DNA of 64,000 nt from Brevundimonas terrae (GTDB lineage Bacteria > Pseudomonadota > Alphaproteobacteria > Caulobacterales > Caulobacteraceae). Where the stretch lies: positions 124,001 through 188,000 of the forward strand of contig NZ_JAASQT010000002.1 in NCBI RefSeq assembly GCF_011761985.1. Reading direction: 5' to 3'. This document shows, in pieces, positions 52,846 to 62,366 of the stretch; position 1 is the stretch's first letter; each line of letters opens with the position of its first letter. The notes beneath the pieces are model-generated. The model saw only the letters and a program-made list of their open reading frames with translations, had not been told where the DNA came from and did no database searches. Made by a program: the position numbers and the translations under genes.

Positions 52846-53010
52846 CGGTGGATAAGGGTTCAAGCGAAATTGCGATGTGCGAATTATTTTTTGTGCACCC
52901 GAAGTTTAAAGCCGATTTTCTTCTTTCGGTTGTGCAACTTGGTCGAATTTCGCAACGCTTGATCCTGTCCCCCACTTCTAAGCGGGCGCGGACAAGGCTA
53001 TGAGGCGTAA

Positions 53011-54450
53011 ATGATCCGTCGTCTTCGCCCCGTCCCGTTTTCCCTAGGTCCAGTCCACTTCGTCGGCATCGGCGGTATTGGCATGAGCGGCATTGCCGAA
53101 ATCATGCTCAAGATCGGCTATCAGGTGCAGGGCTCGGACGCCAAGGCCAGTGCCAATACCGAACGCTTGGAAAAGCTGGGTGCCCGCATCTATATCGGCC
53201 ATGACGCCGCCCATGTGACCGAGGGCGTATCGGCTGTGGTCTATTCCACGGCGGTTAAGGCCGAGAACCCCGAAATGATGGAAGCGCGCGAGCGCCGCAT
53301 TCCGGTGGTGCGCCGTGCAGAGATGCTGGCCGAGCTGATGCGCCTGCAATTCTCGATCGGCGTCGGTGGCACCCATGGCAAGACGACGACGACCTCGATG
53401 GTCGCGGCGCTGCTGGATGCCGGAAACCTTGATCCGACCGTTGTGAACGGCGGCATCATCAATGCCTATGGCACCAATGCCAAGGTGGGCGACGGTGACT
53501 GGATCGTGGTCGAAGCCGATGAGTCGGACGGCTCGTTCCTGCGCCTGAAATGCACCGTGGCGATGATCACCAATATCGACCCCGAGCATCTGGACCACTA
53601 CGGCGACTTTGATGCCGTCAAGAAGGCCTTCCGCGACTTTATCGAGGACACGCCCTTCTATGGTTTCGGCGTGGTCTGTCTGGATCACCCCGAAGTTCAG
53701 AAGCTGGCGGCCCAGATCACCAATCGCCGCCTGATTACCTATGGCCTGAACCCTCAGGCCATGGTTCGCGCCGAGAATGTGGACATGGATCCGGACGGTT
53801 CGACCTTTGATGTCGTCATCCGTGGCCCGCACCCCAGCGACGAGGACCAGCGCATCGAGCGCGTGCGCCTGCCGATGGCGGGCTGGCACAATGTGTCGAA
53901 CGCACTGGCGGCGATCTCGGTCGCCCGCGAGGTTGGCGTGGATGACGCCGCGATCCGCACGGGTCTGGCCGGTTTTGGCGGTGTGAAGCGCCGATTTACG
54001 ACGACGGGCGTGGCGCACGGTGTGCGCGTGATCGACGATTACGGCCACCATCCGGTGGAAATCGCCGCTGTGCTGAAGGCTGCGCGTCAGGTGGTTCAGA
54101 ATGCCGAGCAAACGGGCCGTGTGATCGCTGTGGTACAGCCGCACCGCTATACGCGTCTGCGCGACCTGATGGACGATTTCTCGACCTGTTTCTCGGATGC
54201 GGATCAGGTTCTGGTCGCCGATGTCTATCCGGCGGGTGAACAGCCGATCGAGGGCGTGGACAAACATGCTCTGGTCAGCGGTATCAAACAATATGGCCAC
54301 CGTCAGGTTGCGGCGCTGGAAAGCGCAGCGATGCTGCCGCGTGTGATCCGCGAGGATGCCAAGCCGGGCGATCTGGTCGTCTGTCTGGGGGCCGGTGATA
54401 TTACGTCGTGGGCCTATGCCCTTCCGGCCCAGCTCGAAGCGCTGGACTAA
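53011..54450 (+). CDS. murC: UDP-MurNAc:L-alanine ligase
   Basis: A 479-residue Mur ligase from ATG 53011. N-terminal UDP site [22 protein letters not shown] loop [48 protein letters not shown], the MurC-typical [14 protein letters not shown] and [11 protein letters not shown]. It attaches L-Ala to UDP-MurNAc, the first stem-peptide step. It restarts the dcw cluster after the inserted block and has its own promoter region shared divergently with ccrM. murB begins 11 bases downstream. Confidence 0.98.
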   Translation: MIRRLRPVPFSLGPVHFVGIGGIGMSGIAEIMLKIGYQVQGSDAKASANTERLEKLGARIYIGHDAAHVTEGVSAVVYSTAVKAENPEMMEARERRIPVVRRAEMLAELMRLQFSIGVGGTHGKTTTTSMVAALLDAGNLDPTVVNGGIINAYGTNAKVGDGDWIVVEADESDGSFLRLKCTVAMITNIDPEHLDHYGDFDAVKKAFRDFIEDTPFYGFGVVCLDHPEVQKLAAQITNRRLITYGLNPQAMVRAENVDMDPDGSTFDVVIRGPHPSDEDQRIERVRLPMAGWHNVSNALAAISVAREVGVDDAAIRTGLAGFGGVKRRFTTTGVAHGVRVIDDYGHHPVEIAAVLKAARQVVQNAEQTGRVIAVVQPHRYTRLRDLMDDFSTCFSDADQVLVADVYPAGEQPIEGVDKHALVSGIKQYGHRQVAALESAAMLPRVIREDAKPGDLVVCLGAGDITSWAYALPAQLEALD

Positions 54451-54461
54451 GGGGAACTGCC

Positions 54462-55373
54462 ATGAGCTGGACTGAAAATCTTCCGACCGTGCGTGGCAAG
54501 CTGCTGCTGGACGAGGAACTGGGCCCCTACACCTGGTTCCGCGTGGGCGGCAAAGCCGATGCCCTGTTTATTCCTGCCGACGAAGACGACCTGATCGACT
54601 TCCTCAAGGCACTGCCTGCCGAGGTTCCGGTCTATCCGCTGGGCGTGGGCTCCAATGTCATTGTGCGCGATGGCGGCGTGGCCGGTGTGGTCATCCGTCT
54701 TGCGGGCCGTGCATGGGGACAGGTGGTGGCTGATGGCTTGACCGTGACGGCAGGCGCAGGTGCTCTGGATTCCATGGTGGCGCGGGCCTCGGCTAAGGCC
54801 GGTATTGCGGGCATGGAATTCTATGCCGGTATTCCCGGTTCCATCGGTGGTGCGCTGACGATGAATGCGGGCTGCTATGGCTCTGAAACCAAGGACATTC
54901 TGGTTTCGGCGCGGGGCGTTAACCGCAAGGGCGAGAAGGTCGAACTGACGAACGAACAGTTCGGCTATACCTATCGCCATTCGAACGCGCCCATCGACAT
55001 CATCTGGATCGAGGCGACCTATCAGGGCACTGCCGATGCGCCGGAGGCTGTCGCGGCGCGGATTGCCGAGATCACCAGCCGACGTGAAACCACCCAGCCG
55101 ATCCGCGAAAAGACCGGCGGCTCGACCTTCAAAAACCCCGAGGGCCATTCTTCGTGGAAACTGGTCGATCAGGCGGGCTGGCGGGGCAAGATGTTCCGCA
55201 TGACGGGCGGCGGCGCGATGTTCAGCGAGTTGCACTCCAACTTCATGATCAATCCGGGCGAGGCCACGGCGGCGGACCTTGAAGGTCTGGGCGAAGTGGT
55301 CCGTCAGGACGTGTTCTCGAAAACCGGTATCCAGCTGAGCTGGGAAATCAAACGCATCGGTCGTCCGGGTTAA
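54462..55373 (+). CDS. murB: UDP-N-acetylenolpyruvoylglucosamine reductase
   Basis: About 303 residues from ATG 54462 (AAGGGGA upstream); the open frame from 54408 overlaps murC and is not needed. Motifs: [28 protein letters not shown] for [21 protein letters not shown], and [10 protein letters not shown] with LVDQAGWRG and [11 protein letters not shown], the type II (alpha-proteobacterial) form. It reduces enolpyruvyl-UDP-GlcNAc to UDP-MurNAc with NADPH. A 158-base spacer follows before ddl, long enough for another promoter. Confidence 0.97.
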   Translation: MSWTENLPTVRGKLLLDEELGPYTWFRVGGKADALFIPADEDDLIDFLKALPAEVPVYPLGVGSNVIVRDGGVAGVVIRLAGRAWGQVVADGLTVTAGAGALDSMVARASAKAGIAGMEFYAGIPGSIGGALTMNAGCYGSETKDILVSARGVNRKGEKVELTNEQFGYTYRHSNAPIDIIWIEATYQGTADAPEAVAARIAEITSRRETTQPIREKTGGSTFKNPEGHSSWKLVDQAGWRGKMFRMTGGGAMFSELHSNFMINPGEATAADLEGLGEVVRQDVFSKTGIQLSWEIKRIGRPG

Positions 55374-55531
55374 GCTACGGCCGGACTCCGGGGGCGACGC
55401 ACAGCAGGGGATGCAAACCATCCCCTGTTTGATGCACTTTTTTCAAGCGTGACAGGGCATCTGGCCACTATCGTTTCCAAGTGGTTAACCCTATTGAGGC
55501 GATAGGGGGAGGCTAGTCTTCGGATTGTCTC

Positions 55532-56467
55532 ATGCGCGCGCCACTTCATACTCTTCATGTTGCCGTCCTGATGGGCGGGCTGTCTTCGGAACGCGAAGTC
55601 TCGCTGTCATCCGGAACCCAGTGCGCCGATGCCCTTGAAGGGCAGGTAGCCAGGGTCAGCCGCGTCGATGCAGGCCGTGATCTGGCACAGGTTCTGGGCG
55701 AACTGAAACCCGATATCGTCTTCAATGCCCTGCACGGTGCGTGGGGCGAGGACGGTTGCGTTCAGGGCGTGCTGGAAACGCTGGCCATCCCCTATACCCA
55801 TTCCGGCGTACTGTCCTCGGCACTGGCTATGGACAAGGACCGCTCCAAGGCGGTGCTGGCGGCATCGGGTGTTGTTGTGCCCGGTGGTGGCCTGTTCGAC
55901 CGCAAGCTGGTGGCGACCACCCACGTCATACCGACCCCCTATGTGATCAAGCCCAATGCCGAAGGCTCTTCGGTCGGGGTCTATGTGGTTTATGACGGCG
56001 ATGAACCTGTCGCCGCCGTGGGCGAAGACAGCTGGACCTATGGCGAGCTGGTCATGGTCGAGCCGTTCGTCGCGGGCAAGGAACTGGCTGTCACCGTGCT
56101 GGGTGAGGCCGATGGCCCCCGCGCCCTGACCATTACCGACATTACGCCCACCAAGGGCTTCTATGACTATGAGGCCAAATACGCCGAGGGTGGTTCGGTC
56201 CATGTCCTGCCTGCCCAACTGCCGCAGCACGTTTTTGACAAGGCTTTACGTCAGGCCGAGCTGGCCCACACGGCGATGGGCTGTCGCGGGGTGTCGCGAT
56301 CCGATTTCCGTTATGACGACGTTAACGATCTTCTTGTCTTGCTGGAGGTCAACACCCAGCCCGGCATGACCCCGACCTCGCTCGCCCCCGAGCAGGCCGC
56401 CCATGTGGGTATGGATTATCGCAATCTGGTGCGTTGGTTGGTGGAGGATGCTTCATGCCGGCGGTAG
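55532..56467 (+). CDS. ddl: D-alanine-D-alanine ligase
   Basis: A 311-residue ATP-grasp enzyme from ATG 55532. Visible are VLMGGLSSEREVSLSSG, FNALHGAWGEDGCVQGVLE, YTHSGVLSSALAMDKDRSK, VIKPNAEGSSVGV, VEPFVAGKELAVTVLG and the metal site LLEVNTQPGMTPTSL. It makes the D-Ala-D-Ala dipeptide for MurF. The start of ftsQ lies inside its last 13 bases. Confidence 0.97.
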   Translation: MRAPLHTLHVAVLMGGLSSEREVSLSSGTQCADALEGQVARVSRVDAGRDLAQVLGELKPDIVFNALHGAWGEDGCVQGVLETLAIPYTHSGVLSSALAMDKDRSKAVLAASGVVVPGGGLFDRKLVATTHVIPTPYVIKPNAEGSSVGVYVVYDGDEPVAAVGEDSWTYGELVMVEPFVAGKELAVTVLGEADGPRALTITDITPTKGFYDYEAKYAEGGSVHVLPAQLPQHVFDKALRQAELAHTAMGCRGVSRSDFRYDDVNDLLVLLEVNTQPGMTPTSLAPEQAAHVGMDYRNLVRWLVEDASCRR

Positions 56468-57294
56468 TTCGCGGCGGTAAACGACAATCGGGCAAGGGGC
56501 AGGCCGCACGCGGCAAGCCTCAAGGTCGCATGGATGCCGTTGGCCGCATGGACATGTCGCCGCGCGTGGTCGTGGCCTGCCTGATCGGCGGTGTGGCGGT
56601 GCTGGCGGCTGTGCTGGCTACCGGTGCGCGGGCCGAGCGTATCTCGGCTTCCGTGCAGGAAAAGTTCGATACCGTGACCGTGGGCATGGGCCTGAAACTG
56701 GACAAGGTGCATGTGACGGGTGCCTCGCCCGAAGCGCTTGGGCCAGTGCAGCGTGCCGTGGGTCTGTATCAAAACCAGCCGATGGTCAGTCTTGATCTGG
56801 AAGCGGTACGCCAGCGCGTTGAACAGGTGGGTTGGGTCAAGGAGGCGCGCGTGGTGCGACTTCTGCCGGACACCATTATCGTCGATGTGAAAGAACATAA
56901 CCGTCTGGCTGTCTGGCAATTGGGCGGCAAGGCCCAGGTGATTGACGCCGACGGCCTGGTGATTAACGGGGCCGATGCCGGTCGCTATCCCGAACTGCCG
57001 CTGGTGGTGGGCAAGGGTGCCGATCAGGCGGCGGCCGATATTGTGCCCCTGCTGCGCCAGCGCCCCAATCTAATGCAGCGGGTGGATGCTCTGGTGCGCG
57101 TGGATGAGCGCCGCTGGGATCTGCGTCTCAAGGGCGGCGGTATCATCCAGCTTCCGGCTGTCGATCAGGATTCGGCCCTGATCCGCCTCGATGCGCTGGA
57201 TCAGCGCGAACGCCTTCTGGATTTGGGCTTTGCCCGTGTTGACCTTCGCACCCCCGAGGAAGTGGCTATCCGTCCTTCCGAAGGGGATGCCTGA
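56455..57294 (+). CDS. ftsQ: Cell-division protein FtsQ
   Basis: About 279 residues from ATG 56455, overlapping ddl by 13 bases. A basic cytoplasmic part (MPAVVRGGKRQSGKGQ) precedes one helix (VVVACLIGGVAVLAAVLATG). The periplasmic POTRA domain (LDKVHVTGASPEALGPVQRAV) and the FtsQ beta domain (VKEARVVRLLPDTIIVDVKEH, LAVWQLGGKAQVIDADG) follow. It recruits FtsL/FtsB and gates septal synthesis. ftsA starts 23 bases downstream. Confidence 0.95.
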   Translation: MPAVVRGGKRQSGKGQAARGKPQGRMDAVGRMDMSPRVVVACLIGGVAVLAAVLATGARAERISASVQEKFDTVTVGMGLKLDKVHVTGASPEALGPVQRAVGLYQNQPMVSLDLEAVRQRVEQVGWVKEARVVRLLPDTIIVDVKEHNRLAVWQLGGKAQVIDADGLVINGADAGRYPELPLVVGKGADQAAADIVPLLRQRPNLMQRVDALVRVDERRWDLRLKGGGIIQLPAVDQDSALIRLDALDQRERLLDLGFARVDLRTPEEVAIRPSEGDA

Positions 57295-57317
57295 CCTTTT
57301 CGCGGGAGAAAAAGAAG

Positions 57318-58643
57318 ATGATCGGACTTCTGCGGGACAAGAAAGCGGATCAGGTCGGCTCGGCGAAGTCGCCTGCCGTGGCTGCGCTTGATCTGGGCCA
57401 GTCCAAGGTCGCCTGCTTCATCATGAAGCCGGACGGCGTGCGCCGTGCCGACAACACCATCCGTGTCGCAGGGGCTGGCCACGTCCAGTCCAAGGGCGTG
57501 CGCGGCGGTGTGATCGTCAATATGGAAGACGCTGCCGATGCCATCGCCCGCGCCGTAGAGCGCGCAGAGCGGGCCGCGGGCCAGACGGTTTCCGGCGTCG
57601 TTGTCACATCCTCGATCGGCCAGATGGCCAGCCACCGCGTTTCGGCCAGTGTGTCGCTGAGCGCCCATCCGATCTCGGATCATGATCTGGCGCGTGCCAT
57701 CGGCGCGGCCTTGTCCAAGATCAGCTTGCCGAATCGACGCCCGATCCACGTCTTGCCGGTGGCATGGTCGGTGGATGGTGCGCGTGGTGTGCATGATCCG
57801 CGTCATCTGCAAGGCCGGACGCTGGGTCTGGACCTGCTGGTTATCTCCATGGCCGAAGGGGCGTTCAGCGCCCTGAGCAACTGTCTGGAACGCGCGCACC
57901 TTGATTTACAGGGCGTGGCGGCGGCTCCGCTGGTGACGTCGCTGGCGGCGCTTGAAGAAGACGAGATGGAACTGGGCGCCCTGTGTATCGACATGGGGGC
58001 AGGGACCACGTCGGCAGCGGTCTGGGGCGGACGCTCCTTGCTACATATCGAAAGCGTTAGCGTCGGTGGCGATCACGTCACCGCCGATATTGCCCGTGGC
58101 ATGACCACTTCGCGCGCAGGGGCCGAACGCCTCAAGACGCTGAAGGGCTCGGCCATGGCCAGCAACAACGAAGACCGCGAAATGGTCGAGGCCCCGCCGC
58201 GTGGCGAAGACGCTTCGGCTGGTCCGGTGGTGTGGCCACGCGCCATGCTGAAAACCATCATTGCCCCGCGCGTTGAAGAGACGCTGGAACTGATGCGCGA
58301 CCGTCTGCGTGCAGGCGGTATGCGGATTGATCCGGGTATGGGCATTGTCCTGACCGGCGGTGCCAGCCAGCTGAACGGTGTGCGTGAACTGGCCGAGCGC
58401 GTGTTCGACCATCCGTCCGTACGCCTTGGCCGCCCGCAACGCGCCCCCCACCTTGCCGAAGCCGCCGCAGGGCCCGCCTTCTGCTCTGCCGCAGGTGTGC
58501 TTCTACGTGCCGCCTATGGCCCGCGCGAAGCCGTATCCGCCCACAAACTGATGGCCCGCCACGTCACCGCCGCCGACGCCCCCCGCGTCAACCGCGGCGG
58601 CGTCATCTCCCGCGCCGCAGGCTGGCTGAGCGATAATTTCTAG
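57318..58643 (+). CDS. ftsA: Cell-division protein FtsA
   Basis: A 441-residue actin-like ATPase from ATG 57318. Phosphate 1 region AALDLGQSKVACFIM, LGALCIDMGAGTTSAAVWGG (phosphate 2), and VLTGGASQLNGVRELAERVF are clear. The C-terminal end GGVISRAAGWLSDNF is the amphipathic membrane-targeting helix. It links FtsZ to the membrane. Instead of ftsZ, a 397-base spacer and a TonB-dependent receptor gene follow. Its upstream residues are slightly longer than usual (SAKSPAVAALD). Confidence 0.96.
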   Translation: MIGLLRDKKADQVGSAKSPAVAALDLGQSKVACFIMKPDGVRRADNTIRVAGAGHVQSKGVRGGVIVNMEDAADAIARAVERAERAAGQTVSGVVVTSSIGQMASHRVSASVSLSAHPISDHDLARAIGAALSKISLPNRRPIHVLPVAWSVDGARGVHDPRHLQGRTLGLDLLVISMAEGAFSALSNCLERAHLDLQGVAAAPLVTSLAALEEDEMELGALCIDMGAGTTSAAVWGGRSLLHIESVSVGGDHVTADIARGMTTSRAGAERLKTLKGSAMASNNEDREMVEAPPRGEDASAGPVVWPRAMLKTIIAPRVEETLELMRDRLRAGGMRIDPGMGIVLTGGASQLNGVRELAERVFDHPSVRLGRPQRAPHLAEAAAGPAFCSAAGVLLRAAYGPREAVSAHKLMARHVTAADAPRVNRGGVISRAAGWLSDNF

Positions 58644-59040
58644 CCTTGTAGGATATCGGAGCTAAACGCACTGTCCTACTTTGGACGATCAAAATAATTT
58701 TTCGACGAAGCTTGCAAAGCGCTAGCGCGTGAAATATTTTGTCACCCAGGGGGTTAATTCGGAAATAAAGTTTAAATTGCATTGATTTTTATGGCCGTAA
58801 AGTGCCGCATTTACGACATTTTCTTTGTGGCAGAAGTGTTCGCTTAAGCACACTTAATAGCCAGTGTGCTTAAGATTTTTAGAAAAAAGCGCGTGTCAAT
58901 TCTGTAACAATATGGCGTATTTTGCCTTATTTGCGTCACGAATGTTGCTCGGTGAGTGTGGGTATGCGATTTCAAGAGAGGGAAATTGTTTCTGAATTTG
59001 GAAACATAGAAGTTACCTTAATTGGAGGGGATGGCGCTAA
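58644..59040. promoter_or_regulatory. 397-base AT-rich spacer with a 12-bp perfect inverted repeat
   Basis: No gene is seen. CTTAAGCACACT (58843-58854) and AGTGTGCTTAAG (58863-58874) form a perfect inverted repeat with an 8-base spacer, followed by ATTTTTAG. It could terminate the ftsA transcript or be an operator for the TonB receptor, whose promoter must lie here. GGAGGGG at 59023-59029 precedes the receptor start. No GANTC site was found in this spacer. Confidence 0.55.
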
Positions 59041-62000
59041 ATGGCTGTCAATCGCAAATTATTGCTCTGCACGAGCATGTTTGCCAGCACGATGCTGGCA
59101 ACGGGCGCGATCGCTCAAACTGAGAGCACGCAAAGCACTCAAGAGAACTCGCAGAGCCAGGCAACTGAGGTTCAACAGATCGTTGTTACCGGTTCGCGGA
59201 TTCGCAACAAGGAATTCACCAGTGCATCGCCGGTTCAGGTGCTCACGAGCGCTGAAGCCGAGTTGCGTGGTCAGCCTGATGTCGCTCAGACCATCCTGCA
59301 ATCGACCCTGGCGCTGGCGTCGTTCCAGTTGAATGACCAGCTCACGGGCTTCGTGACCGCAGGCGGTGGGGGTACTCAGTCGGTGGCACTGCGCGGCGCG
59401 GGCCCGCAGCGTACGCTGACCATCTTGAATGGCCGTCGCGCCGGCCCGTCGGGCACGCGTGGTCAGGTTCAGGCTTTCGATCTTGGCGTGATCCCAGGTT
59501 CGATGGTTGAACGTACCGAAATCCTCAAGGACGGTGCTTCGTCCATCTACGGTTCGGACGCAGTGGCGGGTGTTATCAACATCATCACTCGCACCGATTT
59601 GGATGGCGCTCGCATGAACGCATTCTATGCCGCACCATTTGATGGTGGTGGCGAGCAGGTGCGTCTGGATGGCGCTTTCGGTCGCGTATTTGATCGCGGT
59701 TATGCAAACGTCAGCGTTGAATACTTGGAATCTAAGGCGCAGCTCCGTAGGGACCGCGACTATACCAGCTGTACGACGGATTATACGTTCGATCCGCGCA
59801 CTGGCGAGCGTCAGGACTACATCGATCCGAATACTGGCGACTACAAGTGTTACAACCTTAACAGCAATTATGTTTCTCTTCTTGATACGCCTATGAGCCT
59901 TGTGCGCACGCAACCGGGTTATCAATACCCGACTGCGGCAGAAGGCAATAACTCTGCGATTGCTGGCTGGGCTCGCTTCAACCGTGCAGGTTACCCTGAC
60001 ACCTACTTGTATACGCCATCGGATAACGACTACTACCAAAACTCGACAATCGTTTCTCCGCAAGAGCGCTATTCTGCATATTTCACCGGCGGCTATAAAC
60101 TGACGGAGAATGTCGAAGTTTACGGTGAACTCCTCTACAACAAGCGTAAATCGAGCCAGATCGGCGTAGGTCAGGTTTTCCCGTCCTTCGCTCAGCTCAG
60201 CACCCTTTATGGTGCAGATAATGCTGTCGCTGCTACGAACCCGAACAACCCGTTTGGTCAGCGTATCCAGCCGGTCGGCATCTATGAATCAAGCTCGTTC
60301 CAGGACATCGACTACTATCGTGGCATCCTTGGTTTGAAGGGTAATCTGGGTAAGTGGGACTGGGACGTATACGGCCAGTACACACTGTCGGATGCCGTTT
60401 ATAATAATGGCCCACGTATCTATCTAGATCGCTTGCTGGCTGTCTCGAGCCCGGATGTTGCGTGTGAGCAAAATCCGGCTGGTGGTAACGTCTCGAACTT
60501 CAGCTGTGCAGACCTGCCGAATGGTTTGGCCTGGACGGACGAGCGTGTTCTGACGGGTAATTTCACCGACGCAGAACGCAACTTCCTCTTCTTTAACGAA
60601 GATCACACTACGCGTTACGATCACGCCTACGTAGAAGCCGTGATTTCGACGCCGGAATTGTTCAACCTGCCTGCTGGTCCGGTCGGCGCGGCATTTGGTG
60701 CGCAAATCCGTCAAGAAAAACTGGACGATCTGCCGGGCGAGCAAGCGCGTAACCGCAACGTTGCCCTGTACTCGACAGCAGGCCAAACCAAGGGCGATGA
60801 TACCGTCAAAGAAGTATTCGCAGAATTCGATCTGCCGCTTCTGCGCGACGTACCGTTTGCTCAAAACTTGAGCTTGAACGTATCGGGCCGCTATTCGGAT
60901 TACGATTCGTACGGCGACAGCCTAACCTACAAGGCTGGCGTAAACTGGCAGATGACTCCGTCCGTACGTCTGCGTTCCAGCTATGGCACGTCGTTCCGCG
61001 CTCCGGCTCTGTATGAGCAGTTCCTTGGCGCGCAAATCGGCTACTCAGCTCAATCTTCTGCCGACCCGTGCTATGATTATACCGAAGCTAACTCCCTGGA
61101 TCCCAAGATCCTGGCGGGCTGTATTTTGGACAACGCTTCCATCACAACGGGTGGTTCCAGTGTTGCTGTTGCTACAGTCGGCGGTCGTGACTTGCTGGAA
61201 GCGGAAACTGCCGAAAGCTTCAGCGTCGGTCTGATCTTGCAACCTCAGTTCGCTGGTGTATCGGGCTTGAACATCGCCATCGATTATTGGGAGTTCAAGA
61301 TCGAGGACGCTGTGTCCCGTCTGGGGGCTAGCGCGATCATCGAGCGTTGCTACGAACAGTCGACGGCAGGTACGCTGGATTCGGGTTACTGCTCGCTGTA
61401 TCAGCGCACGCGTAATCCAGGTGCCAGTGATGATGGCAAGCTTGCCAGCGTTAATGACGCCTATGTCAACGTTGCCGAGCAAAACTATCGCGGTATCGAT
61501 GTCTCTCTGAACTGGTCCTTTGATCTCCTGAATCTGGGGCGTATGACCATCTCGTCGCAAAACAGCTACAAGATGGAAGACAGCGAAACATTCGACGGTG
61601 TAACGACCGATTATCTTGGCAACAGCTTCAACTATAATGGTCCACGCTATACGGGTCAGTTGGCTTTCAACCTTGATCGCGGTAACTGGGGTTACTACTA
61701 CGGCATCACCTTCATCGGTCGTTCTTCGGACGTAGATAAGAATGGTGGCGATATATTCGCTAACTCGAAGTATGCTAACCTTCCGGGTGGCATTAACAGT
61801 AACGATTGTACGCAGCCTAACTCGTATTGCTCGCGTTATGTGCTTCGCACCCCGTTGCATGACAACCACTCTGCCTCCGTTCGCTATCGCGGTGACGGTT
61901 GGAACATGACGGTTGGTATGCAGAACATTTGGGACAAGGCTCCGCCGACCGTGGGTGCTGGCATGTTCCGTATGGGTAATGCTGCACTGAATGGTTACGA

Positions 62001-62046
62001 CATGCGGGGTCGTCGTATGTCGATCAGCTTCGGCAAAACTTTCTGA
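59041..62046 (+). CDS. TonB-dependent outer-membrane receptor
   Basis: A 1001-residue receptor: signal peptide MAVNRKLLLCTSMFASTMLA...AIAQ, a Gln/Ser/Thr-rich linker, a TonB-box-like QQIVVTGSRI near residue 50, the plug domain (LRGAGPQRTLTILNGRR, ILKDGASSIYGSDAVAGVINI) and a 22-strand barrel ending in ISFGKTF. Cysteines at 244/270, 475/489, 677/694, 770/784 and 923/930 are closely spaced pairs, probably disulfides in outer loops. The ligand is unknown. Base composition and codon use differ visibly from the flanking ftsA and ftsZ. Its position splits them. Confidence 0.93.
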   Translation: MAVNRKLLLCTSMFASTMLATGAIAQTESTQSTQENSQSQATEVQQIVVTGSRIRNKEFTSASPVQVLTSAEAELRGQPDVAQTILQSTLALASFQLNDQLTGFVTAGGGGTQSVALRGAGPQRTLTILNGRRAGPSGTRGQVQAFDLGVIPGSMVERTEILKDGASSIYGSDAVAGVINIITRTDLDGARMNAFYAAPFDGGGEQVRLDGAFGRVFDRGYANVSVEYLESKAQLRRDRDYTSCTTDYTFDPRTGERQDYIDPNTGDYKCYNLNSNYVSLLDTPMSLVRTQPGYQYPTAAEGNNSAIAGWARFNRAGYPDTYLYTPSDNDYYQNSTIVSPQERYSAYFTGGYKLTENVEVYGELLYNKRKSSQIGVGQVFPSFAQLSTLYGADNAVAATNPNNPFGQRIQPVGIYESSSFQDIDYYRGILGLKGNLGKWDWDVYGQYTLSDAVYNNGPRIYLDRLLAVSSPDVACEQNPAGGNVSNFSCADLPNGLAWTDERVLTGNFTDAERNFLFFNEDHTTRYDHAYVEAVISTPELFNLPAGPVGAAFGAQIRQEKLDDLPGEQARNRNVALYSTAGQTKGDDTVKEVFAEFDLPLLRDVPFAQNLSLNVSGRYSDYDSYGDSLTYKAGVNWQMTPSVRLRSSYGTSFRAPALYEQFLGAQIGYSAQSSADPCYDYTEANSLDPKILAGCILDNASITTGGSSVAVATVGGRDLLEAETAESFSVGLILQPQFAGVSGLNIAIDYWEFKIEDAVSRLGASAIIERCYEQSTAGTLDSGYCSLYQRTRNPGASDDGKLASVNDAYVNVAEQNYRGIDVSLNWSFDLLNLGRMTISSQNSYKMEDSETFDGVTTDYLGNSFNYNGPRYTGQLAFNLDRGNWGYYYGITFIGRSSDVDKNGGDIFANSKYANLPGGINSNDCTQPNSYCSRYVLRTPLHDNHSASVRYRGDGWNMTVGMQNIWDKAPPTVGAGMFRMGNAALNGYDMRGRRMSISFGKTF

Positions 62047-62069
62047 TCTTATTCAGGAACAAAGACTGG

Positions 62070-62102
62070 GGGCGGCAGTGCAAACTGCCGCCCTTTATTT
62101 TT
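62070..62102 (+). terminator. Intrinsic terminator after the TonB receptor gene
   Basis: A 10-bp perfect stem, GGGCGGCAGT (62070-62079) with ACTGCCGCCC (62084-62093), has a GCAA tetraloop and is followed by TTTATTTTT. It insulates ftsZ from the receptor transcript. Confidence 0.92.
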
Positions 62103-62366
62103 GTTCAGAATGGATCGGGGGAGGGGCGGCATGGTCCGGTGAGGGCAACGCAGACCTGTATGAGGTGGCCGAGAGTCACTAGGGAGTAAAAAGCAACCTT
62201 AAGTACAAAAACATGCACTCAGAGGGCTTTCAAGAACGTCGACTCATATATAGATCGGTAATAGTCCGTTAACGATGTCGGGTGTTTTATTAACCCGCTC
62301 ATAACCAATGCGATTCGGCGGGGGTTGTGTTGGGTCTAATGGGCAGGGTCGGAAGGTCGGAAACTA
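62103..62366 (+). promoter_or_regulatory. ftsZ promoter region with GANTC and CtrA-like sequence
   Basis: No gene is seen. GANTC sites lie at 62173, 62241 and 62322, and a fourth just inside ftsZ at 62469. TTAA-N7-ATAA at 62290-62304 is one base off the CtrA consensus TTAA-N7-TTAA. In Caulobacter ftsZ is controlled by CtrA, DnaA, GcrA and CcrM methylation. By position the same cell-cycle logic is plausible here. AAGG at 62353-62356 precedes the start. Confidence 0.55.

Noticed and set aside
62047-62366. Short ORFs between the receptor and ftsZ (for example 61991-62182)
   Set aside because: They cross the receptor end and its terminator and have no coding signal of their own.
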